Shown here piece by piece: positions 51,868 through 63,743 of a stretch of 64,000 nucleotides of DNA. The stretch's first letter is position 1; each line of letters begins with the position of its first letter. The notes beneath the pieces were generated by a model. That model was not told the DNA's origin and ran no database searches. It was given only the letters and a program-made list of their open reading frames with translations. Where the stretch lies: positions 62,001 through 126,000 of the forward strand of contig CAYOHP010000001.1 of assembly GCA_964403795.1 (NCBI GenBank), in the 5' to 3' direction. Made by a program: the position numbers and the translations under genes. Origin of the DNA: CAYOHP01 sp964403795 [NCBI: uncultured bacterium] (GTDB taxonomy: Bacteria > Muiribacteriota > UBA6191 > CAZXTJ01).

Positions 51868-53316
51868 ATGCGGCGCCTCTCCCTCCTGACCCTCTTCCTC
51901 CTCCTGCTCCCGGGCTGCCGGAGCGCTCGCCATGAACGCGTCGTCCCCGCCCCCTCGGTCGCCCCGCCCGAGCGGTTCGCCCACGCTCCCGGGGGCACCT
52001 CCGGGGGCGATCCTGGCGATACCCATGGGTCCGGCGGGCGGATCCCCGCCTCTGCCCCCGAGGACCGGCTTTCCTGGTGGCAGGACTTCCAGGACCCCGA
52101 CCTGGCGGCCCTGATCGAGCAGGCCCTCGCCGACAGTCCCGACCTGGCCGCGGCGGCAGCCCGCCTGCGGGCCCAGGTCCCGGCCATCAGGGTCGCCAGG
52201 GCAGCCGAGAAGCCCAGGGTCGACCTCTCCGCTTCGGGAGGCCGCACCCAGTTCTTCTTCCCTGGGCGCGGTCCGGTCGACCAGGATCGGGCAACCCTGA
52301 GCCTCCCGGCCTCCTGGGAACTCGACCTCTGGGACCGGCTGTCCGAGGCCACCCGGGGGGCTCGCCTCGAGACCGCGGCAATCGCCGAGGACCTGGCCGC
52401 GGTCCGGCTCAGCCTGTCGGCCGAGGTGGCCACCGCCTTCCTCGGGCTCCGGGAGCAGCGGGTCCTCCAGACCCTGCTCCAGGCCCAACTCGCCACCAAC
52501 GAACGGATCCTCGATTCGATCCGCACCCGGGTCTCCCAGGGCCAGTCCACCACGCTGGACTTCTACCAGCAGCAGCAGCAGGCCGAGGGCACCAGGGCCC
52601 GCCTGGCCCAGGTGGACGGCGAACGGATCCGCTTCGAGAACCGGCTCGCCCTGCTCCTCGGCCGGGCCCCGGGCACCGTCACGCTGCCGGAGACTTCCGC
52701 CCTCCCCGATCCTCCGCCCCTGCCGCCCCTGGGCGTCCCTTCCGACCTGCTGCTGGGTCGGCCCGACCTGCGGGCCTCGGCCCGTCGGGTCGAGCTCGCC
52801 GACAGCCGGGTGGCCCAGGCCCTCCGGGACCGGCTGCCGGTGGTGCGGCTCACCTCCAGCCTCTCCTACCAAGCCGCCCAGCCGACGGGTCTGTTCCGGA
52901 ACCTGCTCTTCGGACTCGCCGGGGAGCTGGTCCAACCGCTCCTCGATGGTGGACGGCGCCGGAAGTCGATCGAGATCGCCCGGGCCCGGGTCGAGGAGAG
53001 CCTGGCGGTCTTCACCCAGGCCTTCCTGAGGGCCCTCGAAGAGGTCGAGACCGCGCTCGGCACGGAGACCGCCCAGACCCGCTTCCTCGAAGAGCTCGCC
53101 CGCCAGGAGACGAGTGCCCGGAGCGGCTTCGAGGTGGCCTCGGCCCGCTACCTCGAGGGAGCCGAGGACTTCCTCCGGGTCCAGACCAACCTCGGTTCGC
53201 TCCACCAGGTCCAGCAGTCGATCGTCTCCGCCAAGGCCCAGCGCCTGCGGATCCGGATCCAACTCTGCCGCGCCCTGGGCGGCGCCTGGACCTCCCCCAC
53301 GAAGGGAACCCCATGA
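51868..53316 (+). CDS. Outer-membrane efflux channel lipoprotein (TolC/NodT family)
   Basis: A 482-residue TolC-like channel. Lipoprotein signal LFLLLLPGC (C17). The two OEP repeats run about 65-260 and 270-475. WWQDFQDPDLAALIEQALAD and SWELDLWDRLSEATRGA are typical of NodT-type outer-membrane factors. It forms the outer part of a tripartite pump with the next two genes. Start ATG 51868; the stop overlaps the adaptor start by 4 nt. Confidence 0.92.
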   Translation: MRRLSLLTLFLLLLPGCRSARHERVVPAPSVAPPERFAHAPGGTSGGDPGDTHGSGGRIPASAPEDRLSWWQDFQDPDLAALIEQALADSPDLAAAAARLRAQVPAIRVARAAEKPRVDLSASGGRTQFFFPGRGPVDQDRATLSLPASWELDLWDRLSEATRGARLETAAIAEDLAAVRLSLSAEVATAFLGLREQRVLQTLLQAQLATNERILDSIRTRVSQGQSTTLDFYQQQQQAEGTRARLAQVDGERIRFENRLALLLGRAPGTVTLPETSALPDPPPLPPLGVPSDLLLGRPDLRASARRVELADSRVAQALRDRLPVVRLTSSLSYQAAQPTGLFRNLLFGLAGELVQPLLDGGRRRKSIEIARARVEESLAVFTQAFLRALEEVETALGTETAQTRFLEELARQETSARSGFEVASARYLEGAEDFLRVQTNLGSLHQVQQSIVSAKAQRLRIRIQLCRALGGAWTSPTKGTP

Positions 53317-54514
53317 GTCCCCGACTCCGGAACCTGATCCAACTGGTCCTGGCACTGGGCATCCTGGCGGCAGGGGTGGCGGGCGCCCGTTACCTGGTGG
53401 CGACCGCCCCCAAGGTGGCCCGGGTCCCGGTCCAGGAATCCGCGCTGGTCGTCGATGTGGAAATGGTCGTCCGTAGCGACCATCCCCTGCGGATCGAGGC
53501 CAGGGGAACCACCCGCCCGGCCCGTCAGGCGACCCTGAAGCCCCAGGTCTCCGGGACCGTGGTCTGGGTGGCACCGGAGCTCGTCCCGGGAGGCCTGGTC
53601 AAAGCCGGTCAAACCCTGGTCAAAATCGATCGTCGCGACTCCGAACTGGCTCTGGCCCGAGCCCAGGCAAGCCTGCGCCAGGCCCGGATGAACCTCGAGA
53701 TCGAGGAAGGCCGCCAGCGCATCGCCGAGAAGGAGTGGAAGCTCTTCTCGTCGGGAGGGATCGCACCGGCCCCAGCCGGTGCGGCCCAGAGCGATCTGGC
53801 TCTCCGCATTCCCCAGCTCGAAGCCTCGCGGGCCGCGGTCGAAGCGGCCCGGGCCGAGGCGGGACGCGCCGCCCTCGACCTGGAGCGGACCACCCTCCTC
53901 GCCCCCTTCGATGCGGTGGTCGAGACCCGCACCGTCGAAGTCGGAGAACTGGTCGGACCCCAGACCCCGGTGCTCGGTCTGGTAGGCGTCGAAGCCCACT
54001 GGGTCGAACTGGCGCTCCGGGAGGAGGAGCTGGTCCGGCTCTCGCTCCCCGGGATCGCAGGTACGCCGGCATCGACCGGGGTCGCTTCGCTGGACCTGGG
54101 CGGGCGGGAGATCCGGCGGCCGGCCCGGGTCCTGCAGCTCCTCGGGACCCTCGACGCCGAGGTGCGACGGCCCCGGGTCCTGGTCCAGATCGACGACCCC
54201 TACGGGCTCCGGACGGCATCGACCCCGGGACATCTCCCCATCCTGGTGGGGAGCCACGTACAGATCGAACTCGAGGGCACGCCTCTGACGGGGCTGGTTG
54301 CGATCCCGCGCCGGGCAGTCTCGGAGGGCGACAAGATCCTGGTGGCCGACCCCGAGGACCGGCTCAGGATCCGGCGGGTCTCGATCGCCTGGAGCGACCG
54401 GGAGCGGGTCTACGTCGAGACCGGGATCGAAGCCGGCGAACGGGTGATCGTGAGCAGCGTGCCGGTGGCGATCGAGGGCATGCGTCTCAGGACGGCCAGG
54501 CCGGGAGCCGCTTC

Positions 54515-54518
<4 letters not shown>
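53313..54518 (+). CDS. RND efflux periplasmic adaptor (membrane fusion protein)
   Basis: A 401-residue MFP. N-terminal membrane anchor (residues 8-30), then lipoyl/barrel-sandwich halves (RPARQATLKPQVSGTVVW and LLAPFDAVVETRTVEVGELV) around a coiled-coil hairpin (about 110-195), then beta-barrel and membrane-proximal domains (GLVAIPRRAVSEGDKILVAD). It links the TolC-like channel to the RND pump. ATG 53313 overlaps the channel's stop (ATGA) and its stop overlaps the pump's GTG (GTGA). Confidence 0.92.
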
Positions 54519-57741
<3,223 letters not shown>

Positions 57742-57745
<4 letters not shown>

Positions 57746-58485
57746 AGCGGGGGGGACGGATCCGGGGCGCGGCGGGCAGCAAGCGACCGGCAAGGCTGTC
57801 CGGCCAGGTGGATCCCGGTCACGAGACCCGCACCCGGATCCTGGACGTGGCCGAAGAACTGTTCGCGGAGTCGGGGTTCCATGGCACCTCGCTCCGGGCC
57901 GTCACCACCCGGGCCAGCGCCAACCTGGCGGCCGTGAACTACCACTTCGGCTCCAAGGAGGGCCTGCTCCGGGCGGTGCTCCAGCGCCACATCGGACCCG
58001 TAAACCAGGCCCGCCTGGCTCGCCTGGACGAACTGGAGCGGGAGGCCGGCAGCCGGCCGATCGAGCTCGAGGCGCTGGTCAGGGTCTTCGTCGAGGCGCC
58101 GCTGCGCCACTTCCTCGGTCTCGGTCGCCACGGCCGCGTGGTGATGCGCTTCCTGGGCCGCAGCCAGACCGAGCCCCATGAGCTGGTCCAGGCGATCGTG
58201 GCCGAACACTTCACCGAGGTGGCGCGCCGTTTCCACTCCGCCTTGTGCCGGACCCTGCCCGACCTCCCGCCCGCCGAGCTGGCCTGGCGCCTGCGCGCCC
58301 TGATCGGCGTGTTCAGCTTCTTCCTGTGTTCGGCCGACCCCGACTCCGGGGCCGCGGCGTGTCCACCCGGGCTCCCCATGCCCGAGCCCCGGGATATCGA
58401 CGCCACCCTGCATCGGATCGTGGCGTTCGCGGTGCCGGGCCTGGAGGCACCGCTGTCCGGTATCGTGGGGCCGTGCGGCCCCTGA
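57742..58485 (+). CDS. TetR-family transcriptional regulator
   Basis: A 247-residue repressor. A basic 25-residue lead is followed by the TetR helix-turn-helix: RTRILDVAEELFAESGFHGT, then LRAVTTRASANLAAVNYHFG and SKEGLLRAVLQRH (residues about 30-85). The C-terminal ligand domain has the YcdC/CecR-like LVRVFVEAPLRHF segment. ATG overlaps the stop of the pump gene, so the regulator is made from the operon it probably controls, with the A/T-rich site at 51839-51860 as candidate operator. Confidence 0.92.
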
Positions 58486-60827
58486 CCCGGAAGCTCCTCC
58501 GCGATCTCCTCCGCAATGCCGGCCCGGTCCTCACCATCGCCCTGGTGATCGCGATCGGGATCGGGGGCCTGACCGGCTTCCTGGGGCTCTATCGCGACCT
58601 CAACGAATCCCGGGACCGCTACTACGAGACCTATGCCTACGCCCACTTCCAGGTGAGCCTCCGGCAGGCGCCGCTCTCGGCCCTGTCGGAGCTTGCCGGC
58701 ATCCCGGGGATCGAAGCCCTGGAACCCAGGATCCGACGCCGGGCTTCGCTTCGCCTGCCCGGGGTGGACCGGCGCCTGGCGGTTCGCCTGGTCTCCCTCC
58801 CCGAGTACGGCGAGCCGGTCGTGAACCGCATCCGCATCCTGGAAGGTGGGCTCCCGCCCCCCGGGTCGAGGGATGCGGTGGTGCTGATCGAGGACTTCGC
58901 CAAGGCCCGACGGCTCCGGCCCGGGGACCGGTTCGAACTCATCACCGAGTCCACCACCCGGCAGGTCGAGGTCTCCGGGATCGCCATGGCCCCGGAGTTC
59001 GTCTACGTGATCCCGGAGGACGGCGGCTTCATCCCCGACAACCGGAACTACGCGGTGCTCTGGGTCCGGAGGTCCCTGGCCGAGGATCTCTACAGCCTCC
59101 ACGGAGCCTTCGACGATCTGGTCGGCAGGGTCGGACGGGACACGCCGGTCTCGGCGGTGCTGGGCGCGGTGGATCGTCTCCTCGGTCGCTTCGGGGTGCA
59201 GACGACCGACGACCGGCCCGAGATGCCGCCTTTCGCCCTGCTGGACAACGAGATCCGCCTGACGCTGATCCGGGCCACCACGGTCCCGACCATCTTCCTG
59301 CTCGCCTCGGCCCTGGTCCTGAACCTGGTCGTGAGCCGATTGATCGCCACCCAGCAGGCCCAGATCGGAACCTTGAAGGCCCTCGGGGTCTCGACCCTCT
59401 CGATCCTAGGCCATTACGTCGGCTTCGCGATGGCGATCAGCACCACCGGTGCGCTGGGAGGAGCCTGGCTCGGGTACGAGCTCGCCGATCTGCTGGCCCG
59501 GCTCTACGCCCGCTTCTACCATCTTCCCTTCCAGCCCACCCAGGTCTATCCCGACATCGTCCTGATCGGATTCCTGGCAGCCACGGTCGCGGGTCTGGCC
59601 GGGATCGCCAGGTCGGCCCGCCGGATCCTGGCGCTGACCCCGGCCGTGGCCATGCGCCCCTCACCGCCGGAAGTCCGGGGCGGAGTCCTGGTCCCGCGCC
59701 TGGCCGCCCTGCCGCTGACCTGGAGGATGGCGCTGCGCAACATGTTCCGGCACCCCTTCCGCACCCTGGTCTCGTCCCTGGGGATCACGGTGGGGGTGGG
59801 CATCATGATGACGTCGCGGTTCTTCCTCGACAGCATCACGCTGGTGAACTTCTACCGGTTCCGGGTCCAGCAACGCCATGATCTGGAGCTGACGCTGCTC
59901 GAGGGTGGCGCGGAACGATCCCGGTTCGAGATCGGCCGCCTGGCCGGGGTAGCCCGGGTCGAAGGCACCCTGCAGTACCCCTTCGAGATCCGTTCCGGAC
60001 CCCGGACCCGGCGCCTCATGATCGAGGCCGTGGACGGGGAAGCCTTCCTCCAGCGGCCGCGGGACCTGGGAGGCATCCCGATCGAACTGCCCGGGAACGG
60101 CTTGCTCCTCGGGGACGGCCTAGCGGAAGTCCTGGGAGTGGCGCCCGGGGACGAGGTGGAGCTCCGGGAACTCCGTGGCCGGCGCACCACCCATCGGGTC
60201 CGGGTCGCCGGGACGGTGCCGAGTTTCCTGGGGCGGGTGGCCTGGGCCGAGCGCGCCTGGCTGGGAGGGCTGGTCCAGGATCCCCAAGCCCTCACCCTGC
60301 TCAGCGTGGCGGCTCCGGACGAACGAGGCACCCTGGAGTCCGATCTGGCGGACATGCCGGGAGTGTTGAAGGTGACCCGCCGGAGCGAGCGGATCGAGAG
60401 CTTCCAGGAGGCCATCCAAGGAGTCCTGGAGGTCGCGACCTGGGTGCTGACCTTCCTGGCCGCGGCCATCGCCTGCGGCATGGCGGTCAACGGGGCCCTG
60501 GTCGGGATCGCCGAGCGGAGGACCGAACTGGCCGTGCTCCGGGTCCAGGGGTTCTCGCGCGGGGAGGTCGCGGACATCCTCCTCTGCGAGCATGTCTCGA
60601 CCGGGATCCTCGGGATGCTGATGGGGATTCCCATGGGCGCTTCCATGATCGCCTGGGTGCATTCCCGGGCCCAGACCGAGATCCTGCGTCTCCCCTTCCT
60701 GATCTCGCAGAACAGCCTGTCGTTCTCGCTCCTCAATGCCCTGGTCTTCGTGGTGCTCGCCCACCTCGTGGTCCGGGTCCTGCTCTGGGGCCACCGCTGG
60801 CAACCGGATCTGGCGGTGCGGGAGTAG
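58473..60827 (+). CDS. FtsX-like/MacB-type ABC transporter permease
   Basis: A 784-residue permease with two FtsX units. N-terminal helix (about 15-37), periplasmic domain (40-255), helices at about 270-290, 315-340 and 365-385, a second N-terminal helix near 425-445, second periplasmic domain (450-650) and helices at about 660-680, 705-730 and 745-770. GTLKALGVSTLSILGHYVG and LAVLRVQGFSRGEVADILL are the cytoplasmic coupling motifs. GTG 58473 overlaps the TetR gene by 13 nt. No ATP-binding subunit or separate adaptor follows in this window, so the partner ATPase must be elsewhere. Confidence 0.88.
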   Translation: MRPLTRKLLRDLLRNAGPVLTIALVIAIGIGGLTGFLGLYRDLNESRDRYYETYAYAHFQVSLRQAPLSALSELAGIPGIEALEPRIRRRASLRLPGVDRRLAVRLVSLPEYGEPVVNRIRILEGGLPPPGSRDAVVLIEDFAKARRLRPGDRFELITESTTRQVEVSGIAMAPEFVYVIPEDGGFIPDNRNYAVLWVRRSLAEDLYSLHGAFDDLVGRVGRDTPVSAVLGAVDRLLGRFGVQTTDDRPEMPPFALLDNEIRLTLIRATTVPTIFLLASALVLNLVVSRLIATQQAQIGTLKALGVSTLSILGHYVGFAMAISTTGALGGAWLGYELADLLARLYARFYHLPFQPTQVYPDIVLIGFLAATVAGLAGIARSARRILALTPAVAMRPSPPEVRGGVLVPRLAALPLTWRMALRNMFRHPFRTLVSSLGITVGVGIMMTSRFFLDSITLVNFYRFRVQQRHDLELTLLEGGAERSRFEIGRLAGVARVEGTLQYPFEIRSGPRTRRLMIEAVDGEAFLQRPRDLGGIPIELPGNGLLLGDGLAEVLGVAPGDEVELRELRGRRTTHRVRVAGTVPSFLGRVAWAERAWLGGLVQDPQALTLLSVAAPDERGTLESDLADMPGVLKVTRRSERIESFQEAIQGVLEVATWVLTFLAAAIACGMAVNGALVGIAERRTELAVLRVQGFSRGEVADILLCEHVSTGILGMLMGIPMGASMIAWVHSRAQTEILRLPFLISQNSLSFSLLNALVFVVLAHLVVRVLLWGHRWQPDLAVRE

Positions 60828-60846
60828 ACCGGGGGACGAACGCGAG

Positions 60847-60887
60847 GACTCCCGCGATCGGTCGGGGCTCGATCGATCACGGGAGTC
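60847..60887. terminator. Terminator-like hairpin between convergent genes
   Basis: GACTCCCG...CGGGAGTC (8-bp outer stem) with an inner CGATCG...CGATCG pairing. It separates the permease gene from the convergent H1-like gene. Confidence 0.5.
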
Positions 60888-60896
60888 GAATCGGAT

Positions 60897-60916
60897 CCCC
60901 GGGACGGGCCCCGGGG
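60897..60916. terminator. Second GC hairpin between convergent genes
   Basis: CCCCGGG, 5-nt loop, CCCCGGGG, ending 10 nt from the stop of the minus-strand gene. It may terminate that transcript. Confidence 0.4.
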
Positions 60917-60925
60917 ACCACGACG

Positions 60926-61609
60926 TCAGTTGGGAGCCGGCGGGGTGGCGGCCTCCGGTGCGGCCGCGGCCACCGGGAGCTTCCGGTTACCCCCGGGCTT
61001 GCGAGCGGGTCGCGCGGGAGCCTTCTTCTCGGGGGCGGAGGCCTTGGGGCTCTCGGCACCCGAGGCCTTGGCAGGCCGGCCACGGGCCTTGCGGGCCTTG
61101 CGGGTCTTGCGGCCCTTGGCGACCTGCGGGCGCTCGGCTCCCCCGAGCCGGACATGGAAGGTGAGGCCGGCAGGCCCCTGGACCTCGAAGCCGTGGACGA
61201 AGATCCGGTCGAAGACCCGGCGCAGCGAGAGGACCAGGCCGGGATCCACGGCCGAAACCACCTTGGCGCTGCGAGGCCCGGGCGCGACCCCTGCGGACCG
61301 AGCGGGCCGTGCGACCTTCTTCGCGGCTCCCGTCTTGTTGCGGGGCCGGGGCTGCTTGTCGGCTTCCGAAACCTTGGTCCCGGCGAAGCCCCAGAGATTG
61401 GCGGGCTTGCCCCGCGGCGACTTGCGCAGCCCCAGGATCACCAGCTTCTTCTTCTCCCCGAGCCCCTCCAGGATCTGGCGAGCTCGATTTCCGCTGAAGC
61501 CGGCCTTCTCGGCGAGATCCGCGGGAGCGAAAGGCCCCTCTTTCGCCATGTCGAGGGCCAGGGTCCTGACTTCTTCTTCGGTGCGCCGCTTCTTGCGAGT
61601 CCGGGCCAT
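60926..61609 (-). CDS. Winged-helix-like protein with histone H1-like basic tail
   Basis: A 227-residue basic protein. Residues 1-75 look like a winged or simple helix-turn-helix (TEEEVRTLALDMAKEGPFAP, ADLAEKAGFSGNRARQILEG). The middle (105-155) has a folded-looking stretch (LVLSLRRVFDRIFVHGFEV). The C-terminal 75 residues are Lys/Arg/Ala/Pro-rich (KGRKTRKARKARGRPAKASG), like the tail of histone H1 and bacterial AlgP/Hc proteins. It contains GRPAK, an AT-hook-like core. It probably binds DNA as a nucleoid or regulatory protein. It is adjacent to parAB but convergent to the permease. Confidence 0.7.
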   Translation of the reverse strand: MARTRKKRRTEEEVRTLALDMAKEGPFAPADLAEKAGFSGNRARQILEGLGEKKKLVILGLRKSPRGKPANLWGFAGTKVSEADKQPRPRNKTGAAKKVARPARSAGVAPGPRSAKVVSAVDPGLVLSLRRVFDRIFVHGFEVQGPAGLTFHVRLGGAERPQVAKGRKTRKARKARGRPAKASGAESPKASAPEKKAPARPARKPGGNRKLPVAAAAPEAATPPAPN

Positions 61610-61953
61610 CTCTGCATCACTCCGATCTCGAGGAGCCCTTCGCGGGTGGATCGCCGGATTGCGATTTCAGCGAGTCCCGGCTTCGCGCCAAGAGTCTCTG
61701 GCGAAAGGATCCCAGGTCTCCCCGTCCAACGAGTCGTCTCCGGGGCGTAACGATCCTAATGGATCGCGTCGGGAAAATGCGCCAGATCCTGAGGTTTTTT
61801 TGAGAAACTTCGCGAAAACGACACCTGTGGGCCCTCCCGACCTTCCGGTACCCGGTACCTCGAGGGATCCCGGAGCTCGGCCGGATCATGCCGCAGGTCG
61901 AATCGCCCCTCGGACTCCAGCGAGACCGTCCTCCGCCCGCGGACGCGCCCCGA

Positions 61954-61969
61954 GGTTCCACGTGAAACA
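61954..61969. promoter_or_regulatory. parS: parS centromere-like site
   Basis: GGTTCCACGTGAAACA matches the canonical 16-bp parS (TGTTTCACGTGAAACA) at 14 of 16 positions, including the CACGTG core. It is 136 bp upstream of parA, where chromosomal parS sites usually are. ParB encoded at 62863 should bind it. Confidence 0.85.
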
Positions 61970-62030
61970 GCTTCCGATGCGGGTCCTACACTTCCCTTCC
62001 CAGGCGGCTGGGTCTCGTGTCAAACTAGGC

Positions 62031-62079
62031 AAAACCGGTTTTCCGGACGCGCTTTTCGTACGATCTCAACCGTTCGAAC
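62031..62079. promoter_or_regulatory. parA promoter/operator region with three palindromes
   Basis: AAAACCGGTTTT (62031-62042), TCGTACGA (62056-62063) and GTTCGAAC (62072-62079) are perfect palindromes. TACGAT (62059-62064) is a plausible -10, giving a leader of about 40 nt to parA. They may bind a regulator. Confidence 0.4.
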
Positions 62080-62104
62080 TACGGCCCAGGGGAACAAGGG
62101 AAGG

Positions 62105-62893
62105 ATGCGGATGACCCGAATTCTGGCGGTCGTGAACCAGAAGGGCGGCGTCGGGAAGACGACGACCACGGTCAACCTGGCGACCTGTCTGGCCGAGGCG
62201 GGCCAGGCGGTCCTGCTGGTCGACCTCGATCCCCAGGGCAACGCCACCAGCGGGATGGGTCTGGACCGTCGGACCCTGAAACAGAGCATCTATGACGTCC
62301 TGCTCTCGGGCGTACCCGCCCGTCAGGTCATCCTCCCGTCCCACAAGGGTGTCGAGCTGCTCCCTGCCAGCCTCGACCTGGCTGGAGCCGAGATCGAGCT
62401 GGTAGGCCTGATGAGCCGCGAAGCGAAGCTCAAGAGAGCCCTGGCCCAGGTCGGCACCGACTACGACTACATCCTGATCGACTGCCCGCCCTCCCTGGGT
62501 CTGCTCACCCTGAATGCCCTGACCGCGGCCACCGGATTGGTGATCCCGCTCCAGTGCGAGTACTACGCCCTGGAGGGCCTTGCCCAGCTGCTCCGCACCA
62601 TCGATCTGGTCCGCCAGGACCTCAATCCCGGCCTCAAGGTCGAGGGCGTGCTCCTGACCATGCATGACGGCAGGACCAACCTCTCCCGCCAGATCATGGA
62701 GGACGTCCGGGCCCACTTCCCGGGTCGGGTCTTCGAGACCGTGATCCCCCGGAACGTGCGTCTCTCCGAGGCGCCGAGCTTCGGGAAGCCGATCACCATC
62801 TACGACGCGTCGAGCCCCGGGGCCCGATCCTACGCCAGCCTTTCGCGAGAGGTGATGTCCCTATGTCCCGACCCGCAGTCGGCCGCGGCCTGA
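62105..62893 (+). CDS. parA: Chromosome partitioning ATPase ParA
   Basis: A 262-residue ParA/Soj. The deviant Walker A KGGVGKTTTTVNLA (residues 13-26), LLVDLDPQGNATSGMG (switch/Walker A'), YDYILIDCPPSLGLLTLNAL (Walker B) and NVRLSEAPSFGKPI near the C-terminus are all typical. There is no N-terminal HTH, so it is chromosomal type Ib-like. ATG 62111, 6 nt on, is an equally good start with GGAAGG before it. It overlaps parB by 31 nt. Confidence 0.95.
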   Translation: MRMTRILAVVNQKGGVGKTTTTVNLATCLAEAGQAVLLVDLDPQGNATSGMGLDRRTLKQSIYDVLLSGVPARQVILPSHKGVELLPASLDLAGAEIELVGLMSREAKLKRALAQVGTDYDYILIDCPPSLGLLTLNALTAATGLVIPLQCEYYALEGLAQLLRTIDLVRQDLNPGLKVEGVLLTMHDGRTNLSRQIMEDVRAHFPGRVFETVIPRNVRLSEAPSFGKPITIYDASSPGARSYASLSREVMSLCPDPQSAAA

Positions 62894-63717
62894 ACGCGCT
62901 TTTCAACTTCCAGCCCAGCCCCCAGGGCGGCGTCCGCGAGATCGACATCGCTTCCGTGCAGCCGAGCCCGGGCCAGCCCCGGCTCGACTTCGCGGCCGAG
63001 TCCCTGGCCGAGCTGGCGGCCTCGATCCAGGCCAACGGAGTGATCCAGCCCCTGGTGGTGCGTCCGATCGGGGAGCAGTACCAGTTGGTCACCGGCGAGC
63101 GTCGGCTAAGAGCCGCTCGCCAGGCGGGCCTGACCCAGGTCCCCGTGGTGGTGCGCCACGATCTCTCGGACCAGGACGTCCTGTTCCTGGGCCTGATCGA
63201 GAACCTCCAGCGTGAGGACCTGAACCCGGTCGAGGAGGCGAAGAGCCTGCACCGGCTCGTGGAAGAGACCAAGCTCACCCACGACGACCTGGCGCGCCGG
63301 ATCGGGAAGAGCCGCACCCACATCACCAACACGCTCCGCCTGCTGCGCCTGCCCGACCCGGTGCTCGAGTGGATGCGGGCCGGCAAGCTCACGGCGGGCC
63401 ATGCCCGGGCGCTCCTCGCCCTCGACCTCCCCGAGCAGATGGTCGAGGTGGCCCGCAGGGTCCTGGCCGAGGGCTGGAACGTCCGCCAGGTGGAACGGTT
63501 CGTCCAGGACTACGTCCGCCAGCGGGACCAGCGCAAGACCGAGAAACCGCCAAAGCTCCGGTCCGCGCTCTCGCGGGAGCTGAAGGACCGGCTCGAGAAG
63601 CACCTCGCCGCCAAGGTCTCCCTGCGCCAGGCCGGTGAGAAGGGGACTCTCAAGATCGAGTACCGGGGGGCGGACGGCCTGCGCCACATCCTGGCCCGGC
63701 TCGGTCTCGATTCCTGA
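62863..63717 (+). CDS. parB: Chromosome partitioning protein ParB
   Basis: A 284-residue CTP-dependent clamp that loads at parS. N-terminal ParA-contact segment (SRPAVGRGLNALF), ParB/Srx CTPase domain (about 24-115) with VTGERRLRAARQAG (CTP-binding Box II) and LIENLQREDLNPVEEA (Box III), a KorB-like HTH (about 125-170: LTHDDLARRIGKSRTHITNT), and a basic linker with C-terminal dimer domain (RLEKHLAAKVSLRQ). Length and domains are normal. Confidence 0.95.
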   Translation: MSRPAVGRGLNALFNFQPSPQGGVREIDIASVQPSPGQPRLDFAAESLAELAASIQANGVIQPLVVRPIGEQYQLVTGERRLRAARQAGLTQVPVVVRHDLSDQDVLFLGLIENLQREDLNPVEEAKSLHRLVEETKLTHDDLARRIGKSRTHITNTLRLLRLPDPVLEWMRAGKLTAGHARALLALDLPEQMVEVARRVLAEGWNVRQVERFVQDYVRQRDQRKTEKPPKLRSALSRELKDRLEKHLAAKVSLRQAGEKGTLKIEYRGADGLRHILARLGLDS

Positions 63718-63743
63718 TCCGACACGCGCCCAGGTCCATCCCC

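Larger units (their letters stand above)
61610..62104. other. 495-base intergenic region upstream of parAB
   Basis: Lower in G+C than its surroundings. It holds a small hairpin (CGATCC-TAAT-GGATCG, 61751-61766), a T7 run near 61794, a parS site (61954-61969), and three short palindromes just before parA. No DnaA-box cluster was seen, so an origin is not supported here. No open frame resembles a protein. Confidence 0.6.

Noticed and set aside
61610-62104. Replication origin
   Set aside because: There is a composition dip and parS, but no cluster of DnaA boxes and no dnaA/gidA/rpmH neighbours visible.
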